From positions 2,480,001-2,544,000 of the forward strand of contig NZ_CP013362.1 in the NCBI RefSeq assembly GCF_001718315.1: 64,000 nt of DNA. Reading direction: 5' to 3'. The translations under genes were made by a program, and so were the position numbers. Source of the DNA: Burkholderia diffusa (GTDB lineage: Bacteria; Pseudomonadota; Gammaproteobacteria; Burkholderiales; Burkholderiaceae). Under the pieces are notes generated by a model. The model searched no databases. It saw nothing but the letters and a program-made list of their open reading frames with translations, and was not told the origin of the DNA. Positions 46,812-55,010 of the stretch are shown here, piece by piece; the first letter of the stretch is position 1, and every line of letters begins with the position of its first letter.

Positions 46812-48251
46812 ATGGAAGAAGCGAAGCACTTCATCGCGGGCGAATGGACGTTGCCTGCGCAACTGGAGACGATCCCGGTCGTCGACCCGTCCGACGGCCA
46901 GCCATTCGCGACGATCGCACGCGGCACCGCGCCCGACATCGAGCGCGCGGTCGCCGCGGCGCGCGACGCGTTCGCGGGCCCGTGGGGCGCGGCGAGCGCC
47001 GCCGAGCGCGGCCGCGTGCTGATGCGGCTGTCCGCGCGCGTCGCCGACCACCTCGAGGAACTCGCCGCGATCGAGGCACGCGACACCGGCAAGCCGCTGA
47101 AGCAGGCACGTGCCGACGCCGCCGCGCTCGCGCGCTACTTCGAGTTCTACGCGGGCGCCGCCGACAAACTGCACGGCGAGACCCTCCCCTATCAAGCCGG
47201 CTACACGGTGCTGACGGTGCGCGAGCCGCACGGCGTCACCGGCCACATCGTGCCGTGGAACTACCCGATGCAGATCTTCGGGCGCAGCGTCGGCGCGGCG
47301 CTCGCGGCCGGCAACGCGTGCGTCGTGAAGCCGGCCGAGGATGCGTGCCTGTCCGTGCTGCGCGTGGCCGAGCTGGCCGCCGAAGCCGGGCTGCCGGCCG
47401 GCGCGCTGAACATCGTCACCGGCTACGGCCATGAAGCGGGCGCCGCGCTCGCGCGCCATCCCGGCATCGATCACATCTCGTTCACCGGCTCGCCCGCGAC
47501 CGGCAAGCTGGTCACGCAGATGGCCGCCGAGAACCACGTACCCGTCACGCTCGAGCTCGGCGGCAAGTCGCCGCAGATCGTGTTCGCCGACGCCGATCTC
47601 GACGCGGCGCTGCCCGTGCTCGTATCGGCGATCGTGCAGAACGGCGGGCAGACCTGCTCGGCGGGCAGCCGCGTGCTGATCGAGCGCGCGGTCTACGAGC
47701 CGCTCGTCGAGCGGCTTGCCACCGCGTTCAACGGGCTGCGGGTCGGCCCGAGCCGCGCGGATCTCGACTGCGGCCCGTTGATCAACGCCAAGCAGCAGCA
47801 GCGCGTGTGGGATTTCCTGTCGGACGCGCAGCACGACGGCATTCCGATGGCCGCGCACGGTCAGGTCGTCGCCGACGCACCGGAAAGCGGCTTCTACCAG
47901 GCTCCCGCGCTGCTGCGCGACGTGCCACCATCGCACCGGCTCGCGCAGGAGGAAGTGTTCGGCCCGGTGCTTGCCGCGATGCGTTTCGTCGATGAAGACG
48001 AAGCGGTTGCGCTCGCGAACGGCACGCCGTACGGCCTCGTCGCGGGGATCTGGACCCGCGACGGCGCACGCCAGCTGCGTCTCGCGCGCCGCCTGCGCGC
48101 CGGGCAGGTATTCATCAACAACTACGGAGCAGGTGGCGGCGTCGAACTGCCGTTCGGCGGCGTCGGCCATTCGGGGCACGGTCGCGAGAAAGGCTTCGAG
48201 GCGCTGTACGGCTTCACCGCGCTGAAGACGATCGCGATCCGGCACGGTTGA
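46812..48251 (+). CDS. NAD(P)-dependent aldehyde dehydrogenase
   Basis: 479 residues. Catalytic set: Asn150 in VPWNYPM, Glu248 in LELGGKSPQ, nucleophile Cys282 in GGQTCSAGSR; nucleotide-binding region FTGSPATGK; C-terminal VELPFGGVGHSGHGREKG. The GGVGHSGHGRE ending is common in betaine- and gamma-aminobutyraldehyde-like dehydrogenases. Of two nearby ATGs the one at 46812 has GGAG upstream. It precedes SDR and MFS genes on the same strand; the substrate is unknown. Confidence 0.92.
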   Translation: MEEAKHFIAGEWTLPAQLETIPVVDPSDGQPFATIARGTAPDIERAVAAARDAFAGPWGAASAAERGRVLMRLSARVADHLEELAAIEARDTGKPLKQARADAAALARYFEFYAGAADKLHGETLPYQAGYTVLTVREPHGVTGHIVPWNYPMQIFGRSVGAALAAGNACVVKPAEDACLSVLRVAELAAEAGLPAGALNIVTGYGHEAGAALARHPGIDHISFTGSPATGKLVTQMAAENHVPVTLELGGKSPQIVFADADLDAALPVLVSAIVQNGGQTCSAGSRVLIERAVYEPLVERLATAFNGLRVGPSRADLDCGPLINAKQQQRVWDFLSDAQHDGIPMAAHGQVVADAPESGFYQAPALLRDVPPSHRLAQEEVFGPVLAAMRFVDEDEAVALANGTPYGLVAGIWTRDGARQLRLARRLRAGQVFINNYGAGGGVELPFGGVGHSGHGREKGFEALYGFTALKTIAIRHG

Positions 48252-48326
48252 ACCAGACGGACCCGGCCGGCAACGACCGGCCGCGCACCGAAACACCACG
48301 CATTCTTCCAATACAGGAGACACACC

Positions 48327-49085
48327 ATGCGGCTGAGCGGCAAGACGGCCATCGTCACGGGCGGCGGTTCGGGCTTCGGCGAAGGCATCGCGAAGACCTA
48401 TGCACGAGAAGGCGCGAACGTCGTCGTCAACGACCTGAACGGCGCGGCGGCCGAGCGCGTCGCGAGCGAGATCGCGCTGGCGGGCGGCAAGGCGATCGCG
48501 GTCGCGGGCGACGTGTCGAAGGACACCGACTGGCGCACGCTGCTGCAAGCCGCGCTCGACGATTTCCATTCGGTGCAGATCGTCGTGAACAACGCCGGCA
48601 CCACGCACCGCAACAAGCCGGTGCTCGACGTGACGGAAGCCGAGTTCGACCTCGTGTATGCCGTCAACGTGAAGAGCCTGTTCTGGAGCGTGCAGACCTT
48701 CGTGCCGTATTTCCGCGCGCAGGGCGGCGGCGTGTTCGTGAACGTCGCGTCGACGGCCGGCGTGCGGCCGCGCCCGGGCCTCGTCTGGTACAACAGCACG
48801 AAGGGCGCGATGATCACCGCGAGCAAGTCGCTCGCGGCCGAGCTCGGCGCCGACCGGATCCGCGTGAACTGCATCAACCCGGTGCTCGGCGAGACCGGCC
48901 TGATGACCGAGTTCATGGGCTGCGAGGACACGCCGGAGAATCGCCGCCGGTTCCTCGCGACGATTCCGCTCGGCCGCTTCTCGACGCCGCAGGACATCGC
49001 GAACGCGGCCCTGTACCTCGCGTCCGACGAAGCCGAGTTCATCACCGGCGTCTGTCTCGAAGTCGACGGCGGGCGGTGCATCTAG
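48327..49085 (+). CDS. Short-chain dehydrogenase/reductase
   Basis: 252 residues: Rossmann motif TGGGSGFGEGIA, NNAG at 90-93, catalytic Ser in VNVASTAG, YNSTKGAM (Tyr and Lys), and the C-terminal EFITGVCLEVDGGRCI of classical SDRs such as 3-oxoacyl reductase-like or sugar dehydrogenases. AGGAG lies before the ATG. It sits 75 bases after the aldehyde dehydrogenase, suggesting consecutive alcohol and aldehyde oxidation of one imported compound (inference). Confidence 0.92.
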   Translation: MRLSGKTAIVTGGGSGFGEGIAKTYAREGANVVVNDLNGAAAERVASEIALAGGKAIAVAGDVSKDTDWRTLLQAALDDFHSVQIVVNNAGTTHRNKPVLDVTEAEFDLVYAVNVKSLFWSVQTFVPYFRAQGGGVFVNVASTAGVRPRPGLVWYNSTKGAMITASKSLAAELGADRIRVNCINPVLGETGLMTEFMGCEDTPENRRRFLATIPLGRFSTPQDIANAALYLASDEAEFITGVCLEVDGGRCI

Positions 49086-49218
49086 CCGCACCGCCGTGAT
49101 TGCGCCGCGCCGGCATCACCGGCCGGCGCCGCATCTGCGCATCAGCACTGCCCCGCATGGCCGGAAATCGGGCGCCGCAGCGCCCCGTCGGCCTCGACAA
49201 GAACGAACAGGAGACAAC

Positions 49219-50523
49219 ATGGCAACATCGACGCAGTCGCTGCCGGGCTCGTCCGGCGCATTCGAGGAAGCAACCTATCGCAAGGTGTCCTGGCGGCTCA
49301 CGCCGCTCCTGCTGCTCTGCTACGTGGTCGCGTATCTCGACCGCGTGAACGTCGGCTTCGCGAAGCTGCAGATGGCGAGCGACCTGAATCTCAGCGACAC
49401 GGTCTACGGGCTCGGCGCCGGGATCTTCTTCTTCGGCTACTTCCTGTTCGAAGTGCCGAGCAACATCATCCTGCACAAGGTCGGCGCGCGCGTCTGGATC
49501 GCGCGCATCATGGCGACGTGGGGCGTGATCTCGATCCTGACGATGTTCGTCACGACGCCCGCGATGTTCTACGTGATGCGCTTCCTGCTTGGCGTCGCCG
49601 AAGCCGGTTTCTTCCCCGGCGTGATCCTGTACCTCACCTACTGGTATCCCGCGCACCGGCGCGGCCGGATGACGACGTTCTTCATGACGGCAGTCGCGTT
49701 GTCCGGCGTGATCGGCGGGCCGATCTCCGGCTTCATCCTGAAGGCATTCAACGGCGTGAGCGGCTGGCACGGCTGGCAATGGCTGTTCCTGCTCGAAGGG
49801 ATCCCGTCGGTGCTGGCCGGCGTGCTCGTGTTCTTCGCGCTCGACGACCGGATCACGAAAGCCAAATGGCTCACCGACGACGAGAAGGCACTGCTCGCGC
49901 GCAACGTCGACGCGGAGGAAGCGACCAAGGAAGACCTGCCGCTCGGCGCGGTGATGGCGAGCCCGCGCGTGTGGCTGATGGCGCTCATCTACTTCTCGTT
50001 CGTGATGGGACTGTACGGCGTCGGCTTCTGGCTGCCGACGATCATCAAGGCGACCGGCGTGACGGACACCTTCATGATCGGCCTGCTGTCGGCGGTTCCG
50101 TATGCGGCGGCGGTGGTCGCGATGATCCTGATCGCGCGCAGCGCGGACAAGCGGCGCGAACGACGCTGGCACCTTGCGATTCCGGCCGCGTTCGGCGCGC
50201 TCGGGCTTGTTCTGTCGGTGATCTGGGCGCACCAGACGGCGCTCGCGATGCTCGGCCTTACGCTCGCGACCATGGGCATCCTGACGACGCTGCCGCTGTT
50301 CTGGAGCCTGCCGACCGCGTTCCTTGGCGGCGCGGCCGCTGCCGCGGGCATCGCGATGATCAACTCGATCGGCAACCTCGCGGGTTTCCTCAGCCCGTAC
50401 ATGATGGGCTGGCTCAAGCAGGCGACGGGCGCCAACGACGCGGGCATGTACATGCTCGCCGGATTCCTCGTGCTCGGCGGGCTGCTTGCGCTGTCGGTGC
50501 CGAAGCGGCTCGTCGACAAGTGA
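49219..50523 (+). CDS. MFS transporter, anion:cation symporter (ACS) type
   Basis: 434 residues, 12 predicted helices. ACS-family motifs: LLLLCYVVAYLDRVNVGFAK, FFGYFLFEVPSNIILHKVGAR, RFLLGVAEAGFFPGVILYLT and YWYPAHRRGRMT. ACS members take up organic anions such as phthalate, tartrate, hexuronate or similar. AGGAG precedes the ATG. Same strand as the two dehydrogenase genes, followed by a strong terminator; together they look like a small catabolic operon. Confidence 0.92.
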   Translation: MATSTQSLPGSSGAFEEATYRKVSWRLTPLLLLCYVVAYLDRVNVGFAKLQMASDLNLSDTVYGLGAGIFFFGYFLFEVPSNIILHKVGARVWIARIMATWGVISILTMFVTTPAMFYVMRFLLGVAEAGFFPGVILYLTYWYPAHRRGRMTTFFMTAVALSGVIGGPISGFILKAFNGVSGWHGWQWLFLLEGIPSVLAGVLVFFALDDRITKAKWLTDDEKALLARNVDAEEATKEDLPLGAVMASPRVWLMALIYFSFVMGLYGVGFWLPTIIKATGVTDTFMIGLLSAVPYAAAVVAMILIARSADKRRERRWHLAIPAAFGALGLVLSVIWAHQTALAMLGLTLATMGILTTLPLFWSLPTAFLGGAAAAAGIAMINSIGNLAGFLSPYMMGWLKQATGANDAGMYMLAGFLVLGGLLALSVPKRLVDK

Positions 50524-50575
50524 CACCGCACGTGATGCCGCACGCGACGACGTGTGAGCCGCAGGGCAATGCATG

Positions 50576-50614
50576 AAAAAGCCCCGAATGCCAACCGGCC
50601 TTCGGGGCTTTTTT
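50576..50614. terminator. Bidirectional Rho-independent terminator
   Basis: AAAAAGCCCCGAA (50576-50588) and TTCGGGGCTTTTT (50601-50613) give a 13-bp stem with A- and T-runs on either side. It serves the MFS operon and the converging heme operon. Confidence 0.92.
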
Positions 50615-50640
50615 ACGCGCGGCAGGCAAGCGCCGCCGCG

Positions 50641-51828
50641 TCAGACCACGGTGATCGCGAGCGCGCTTTCGCGGTAGTGCTTGGCCGCCTTGTCGGTTTC
50701 GCCGAGATGCTCGAACAGGCGTGCGAGCGCACGGTGCGCGCGCACCTTCAGCGCGTCGTTGTCGGCCTGCTTCAGCGCGGCCTCGAGGAACGACTGTGCC
50801 TTGCCCCACAGCTGCTGTTGCTGACAGAGACGACCGAGTGCGAACAGCAGGTCGGCATCCTCCGGGTGATCCTTCTTCCATCCTTCGGCCTTCTGGATCA
50901 GCGGCAACGCATCGCCGCCGGCCGTGTCCGGATAGCGGCGCAGCAGGCGCGCATCCCAGTTGTGCGCGAGTGCTTCCTCGACGATGCGGCGCGCCTCGGT
51001 ACGGCGCTCGAGCGCCACCAGCAGGTCGGCCGCGAGATCGGCCAGGCGCGGCGACTGGCGCTCGAGCGGCGACAGCGACTGCCACACCTCGAGCAGCGCG
51101 TCCGGGTCGTGCCGACGTTCACGCAGCAGATTCTCCGCCGCCTGCTGACGCAACCGCACGGCCGCGGCCGGATGCAGCGCCTCGCGCTTCTCGAGCGCCT
51201 TCGCGAGCTTCAGCACCTCGGCCCAGTTCTTCAACTGCTGCTGCGCGCGCAGCGCGACCTGCTGCGCATGGATGCGCTTGCCGCCCGCCTGCAGGTCGGC
51301 CAGCGCGGCGAGCGCGCCGTCGGCATCGCGCGCATCCGCGCGCATGTCGGCCGCGGCAAGGAGCCGTGCGTCCTGCCATTCCGGCGCGTCGACCTTCGAC
51401 AGCCAGTCGTCGCGGCGTGCGTACTCGTGCATCCGATGCGCGGCCGTCGCCGCGACGAGACTCGCGGCGCCCTGGTTCGCATCGACCGCGAGCGCGTCGC
51501 GTGCGGCCTTCTCGGCACGCGAGAAGCGGCCTGCGTACAGGTTCGCGATCGCATCGCGCAGCGACGCCTGCGCCTTCTCGTTGCGCGAACGCGCGCGATA
51601 TGCGGCGACCCGCTGCGGCATGCGCCAGATGTTGCGCACGATGCGCAGCAGCGCGTACACGACGATGAACAGCACGACGATGGAGATCACGAACAGGTTC
51701 AGCGACACGTCGACCCGGTACGGCGGATAGACGAGCAGCACCTGCCCCGCGTCGAAACGGCCGACGGTGGCGAGTGCCGCGGCGATCGCGAACAGGATCG
51801 CGAGCCAGACGATTCCTCGAAGCGTCAT
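50641..51828 (-). CDS. hemY: HemY-like membrane protein with TPR repeats
   Basis: 395 residues. Two N-terminal transmembrane helices (about 5-22 and 44-62) and a helical TPR-rich soluble part (RDAIANLYAGRFSRAEKAARDAL; ADLLFALGRLCQQQQLWGKAQSF, in part LFALGRLCQQQQLWGKA). This is the proteobacterial HemY of hemCDXY clusters, distinct from Gram-positive coproporphyrinogen oxidase HemY. Its exact role in heme synthesis is unproven. It begins 2 bases after the hemDX stop. Confidence 0.9.
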   Translation of the reverse strand: MTLRGIVWLAILFAIAAALATVGRFDAGQVLLVYPPYRVDVSLNLFVISIVVLFIVVYALLRIVRNIWRMPQRVAAYRARSRNEKAQASLRDAIANLYAGRFSRAEKAARDALAVDANQGAASLVAATAAHRMHEYARRDDWLSKVDAPEWQDARLLAAADMRADARDADGALAALADLQAGGKRIHAQQVALRAQQQLKNWAEVLKLAKALEKREALHPAAAVRLRQQAAENLLRERRHDPDALLEVWQSLSPLERQSPRLADLAADLLVALERRTEARRIVEEALAHNWDARLLRRYPDTAGGDALPLIQKAEGWKKDHPEDADLLFALGRLCQQQQLWGKAQSFLEAALKQADNDALKVRAHRALARLFEHLGETDKAAKHYRESALAITVV

Positions 51829-51830
51829 CG

Positions 51831-53807
51831 TTACCCCCGGCTCTTGAACTGCTGAACGGCGTTCAGGCTCGTGTTCAGGTTCGGCACCGCAACCGTCAGC
51901 GATGCGCCGTCGACCTGCTTGAGCAGATCCTCGACGGTTTGCGTGTCCTTCGATGCCTGGTCGAAATACTTGCCAAGCGACGCCTGCGCCGCATGCAGGT
52001 CGGCCTTCATCGCGCCGTCATTGCGCGCAAGCAGCGACAGCCGCGCGGTGAGCAGGCGCAGCTTCACGTTCTCGCGCACGAAGTAGCCCTGATCGGGCGA
52101 CGCGAGCATTGCGTCGGCGTTGTCGATCCGGCGCACCTGCACGAGGCCCTTCAACTGCTGGCCGAGCCCGGCCGAGAAGTCGTGCCACCAGACCTTCCAG
52201 CGCGGCTCGCCGGCCACGGCCGCGGCCGACGACGCCGCGTCGGCCGGCGCGGCCTTCGGCGCCGCGTGCGGGACGATCGCCTCGCCCGACAGCGGCAATG
52301 CGTCGATCTTCGCGATCGCGTCGTCGAGCTTGATCGCAAGGCCCGTGAGGTCGGCCGACGGTGCGGCCTTCAGCTTCTCGATGTCCTGCGCGAGCGCCTT
52401 GCGCACGGTGACGGCCTGCGCGCTCTGCGACGTCGCGAGACGCGCGTCGGCGTTCTGCAGTGCGATCAGCGCGAGTTGCGTGTTTCCCGTCAGCTGCAGT
52501 TGCTGGCTCGCGCTCGACAGCATCTGGTCGACTTCCTCGAGCATCCACGCGTCGCGATTGCGCGACAGGTCCTGGTATTGCTGCTGCAGCGCCTGCTGCG
52601 CGCTCTGCGCGTCGGCGAGCTTGCCGTCGAGCTGCGCGAGCTGCGTGTCGACCTGATGCGCGCTCGCCAGCGCCTGCTCGGTCTTCGTGCGGGTCTCGGC
52701 GGTCTGCGCATCGAGCGCCTTCTGGCGCGCGACGAACGAATCGTCGAGCCGGTCGACCTTGCGGTTCAGCGCATACCCGCCGATGCCCCCCGCGCAGCCG
52801 AGCACGACGACGACGAACCACAGCGCCGCGCTGCCGCCGCGGCGCGCATGCGGTTCGGACGCGAGATAAGGAGGACTGGACGGCGGTGCGGATGCAGCGG
52901 CCGGCTGGGAAGCGACGCCTTTGGAATCGTTGGTATCTGTCATGCGTTTAGTCACCGGTGCGGCTGTCGCCGGTTGGACGGCCTCGTCGGCCATCGTTCG
53001 AAACGCGCGGACGATGCGCTCATCGCCCGCGCCGGTCAGCGTAATCCTATCAAAACCCAGTGCGCGCGCGGTCTGCTCGATGCGCGGGTGCGGCGTCACG
53101 AGCCGTGCATGCTTCAGCGCCTCGATCTCGGCGTCGTTCAGATGCGTGCGCGCGAGTTCGTTCAGATTGCGCACGCCCTCCGAGCTCGTGACGAGCCACG
53201 CGTGCGATGCGCCCGCGAGCAGCGCATGCACGCGCTCCCATGCGCCGATGCGCGGCTCGGGCACGATGCGCCGGTACGCGGCGACGAGCTCGACCTCCGC
53301 GCCGGCTTCGCGCAGCCGCTCGGCGAGCCATTCGCGGCCGCCGTCGCCGCGCACGATCAGCACGCGCTGGCCGGCGAGCGCATGCGCGCCGCCGAACGCG
53401 GTCTCAATGCTCGCGAACAGGCTTTCCGAATCGTAATGCGGAACGCCGCCATCGGCCGGCGCCTGCGGTGCGATCACGCGATGCGCGGGCGCCGCGATGC
53501 CGTGGCGCTCGAGCGCCGCGATGCTGCCGGGGCCGACGACGCCGATCGGCAGCGCATTCGGCCAGATCGCGCCGTACTGCGAGAGCGCGCGGTCGATCGC
53601 GTTCGGCGACACGAAGATCACGAGCGCGTAACGCTCGAGCGCCGCGAACGCGGCGTCGAGCGGCGCCGGATCGCCGACCGGCGCGATGTCGATCAGCGGG
53701 AATTCGAACACGTCGCAACCGGCCTCGGCCAGTTGGGCCGCAAGCGTGGCCGACTGGCCGTCCGGGCGTGTCAGGACGGCGGTGAACGCGCGCGCGCCGC
53801 CCGCCAT
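51831..53807 (-). CDS. hemDX: Uroporphyrinogen-III synthase fused to HemX
   Basis: 658 residues in one frame. Residues 1-265 are uroporphyrinogen-III synthase (FTAVLTRPDGQSATLAAQL, FVSPNAIDRALSQYG, GQRVLIVRGDGGREWLAERL, VTSSEGVRNLNEL). After a linker come HemX features: a transmembrane helix at about 326-346 (WFVVVVLGCAGGIGGYAL), a coiled coil and a helical domain. HemD and HemX are separate in E. coli. An internal ATG at 52943 (MTDTNDSK) could also yield HemX alone. Its ATG overlaps the hemC stop by one base (TGATG), so translation is coupled. Confidence 0.9.
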   Translation of the reverse strand: MAGGARAFTAVLTRPDGQSATLAAQLAEAGCDVFEFPLIDIAPVGDPAPLDAAFAALERYALVIFVSPNAIDRALSQYGAIWPNALPIGVVGPGSIAALERHGIAAPAHRVIAPQAPADGGVPHYDSESLFASIETAFGGAHALAGQRVLIVRGDGGREWLAERLREAGAEVELVAAYRRIVPEPRIGAWERVHALLAGASHAWLVTSSEGVRNLNELARTHLNDAEIEALKHARLVTPHPRIEQTARALGFDRITLTGAGDERIVRAFRTMADEAVQPATAAPVTKRMTDTNDSKGVASQPAAASAPPSSPPYLASEPHARRGGSAALWFVVVVLGCAGGIGGYALNRKVDRLDDSFVARQKALDAQTAETRTKTEQALASAHQVDTQLAQLDGKLADAQSAQQALQQQYQDLSRNRDAWMLEEVDQMLSSASQQLQLTGNTQLALIALQNADARLATSQSAQAVTVRKALAQDIEKLKAAPSADLTGLAIKLDDAIAKIDALPLSGEAIVPHAAPKAAPADAASSAAAVAGEPRWKVWWHDFSAGLGQQLKGLVQVRRIDNADAMLASPDQGYFVRENVKLRLLTARLSLLARNDGAMKADLHAAQASLGKYFDQASKDTQTVEDLLKQVDGASLTVAVPNLNTSLNAVQQFKSRG

Positions 53808-54793
53808 CAGGCGTCGCCCTTGCCGGCCTGCGAGCCGGCGAGCAGTGCGTTGACGATGTCGCGCGCGCCCTGCGCCTCGAGTTCGTCGGACACAGCGCGG
53901 CCGAGTGCGAGCGCGTCGGCGGCGGTCATCACGGCACCGCACTCCTGCGCGGTCAGCACGCGCTGTCCGTCGGTCGTCGACACGCGGCCCGTCAGGTACA
54001 GCTCGCCTGCGCGCCACACCGCGTGGGCGGCGAGCGGCACCTCGCAGCTGCCGCCGAGCGCGCGCGACACCATCCGCTCGGCCTCGACCGCGAGCGCGGT
54101 CTGCAGGTCGTGCAGCGGCGCGAGCCATCCGGCGACGTCGGCGCGATGCGCGGCGATCTCGATGCCGAGCGCGCCCTGACCGGCGGCCGGCGGGCTGTCC
54201 TCCACGTCGATCAACGCGCGGATCCGCGCTTCGAGGCCAAGACGCTTCAGGCCCGCGGCCGCGAGAATGATCGCCGCATAGTCGCCGCGATCGAGCTTCG
54301 CAAGGCGCGTGTCGAGGTTGCCGCGCAGCGGCTGCACCTTCAGGTGCGGATAACGGGCGCGCAGCATCGCCTCGCGGCGCAGGCTGGACGTGCCGACGAC
54401 CGCGCCGGCCGGCAGCGCGTCGAGCGACGCGTAGTCGGTCGACACGAACGCGTCGCGCGGATCCTCGCGCTCCATGATCGCGGCGAGCGCGAAGCCGTCG
54501 GGAAGCGCCATCGGCACGTCCTTCAGCGAATGCACGGCCAGGTCGGCACGGCCGTCGGCGAGCGCGCTCTCGAGCTCCTTCACGAACAGGCCCTTGCCGC
54601 CGACCTTCGACAGCGTACGATCGAGAATCTGATCGCCACGGGTCGTCATCCCGAGGATTTTCACGTCACAAGCTGGATATAATTTGCGCAGCGCATCACG
54701 CACATGTTCGGCTTGCCACATCGCCAGGCGGCTCTCGCGCGAAGCAATCGTCAGCGTCACGGGCGCTTGTGCCGAAGAGGTCTCGGAATTCAT
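53807..54793 (-). CDS. hemC: Porphobilinogen deaminase (hydroxymethylbilane synthase)
   Basis: 328 residues. Polymerises four porphobilinogens on a dipyrromethane cofactor attached to Cys250 in [13 protein letters not shown]. Other motifs: [61 protein letters not shown]. Start at MNSETSSAQ, which has no obvious ribosome site. First gene of hemC-hemDX-hemY, divergent from ppc. Confidence 0.96.
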   Translation of the reverse strand: MNSETSSAQAPVTLTIASRESRLAMWQAEHVRDALRKLYPACDVKILGMTTRGDQILDRTLSKVGGKGLFVKELESALADGRADLAVHSLKDVPMALPDGFALAAIMEREDPRDAFVSTDYASLDALPAGAVVGTSSLRREAMLRARYPHLKVQPLRGNLDTRLAKLDRGDYAAIILAAAGLKRLGLEARIRALIDVEDSPPAAGQGALGIEIAAHRADVAGWLAPLHDLQTALAVEAERMVSRALGGSCEVPLAAHAVWRAGELYLTGRVSTTDGQRVLTAQECGAVMTAADALALGRAVSDELEAQGARDIVNALLAGSQAGKGDA

Positions 54794-54941
54794 TGCAGGA
54801 CAATCGAAGGACGGGATTGAAGATCGAACAATGGTAGCACGCACGCCCCCGCCCGCCCGGGGCCGGAGCCTGCGCCCGCCGCGCTTCGGCGCGGGCGGCG
54901 ACACCGATGCGCGGATGTGCCGCACGTAGCTGGTTGCTTGA

Positions 54942-54977
54942 CCGCAGTTCCCGTAGTTTCCGCAGTCCCCGCAGTCC
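54942..54977. repeat. Four imperfect tandem 9-bp repeats
   Basis: CCGCAGTTC, CCGTAGTTT, CCGCAGTCC and CCGCAGTCC in direct succession, in the hemC-ppc intergenic region, 33 bases before the ppc start. Confidence 0.65.
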
Positions 54978-55010
54978 CTTTTGACTCGAGCTTTCCCAAG
55001 GAAACCCATC

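Noticed and set aside
44826..49091. Open frame of about 1,400 codons on the minus strand across several genes
   Set aside because: It runs against the FemAB-like, GIY-YIG, ALDH and SDR genes, and through ppa out of frame. Arg-rich composition, no family pattern.
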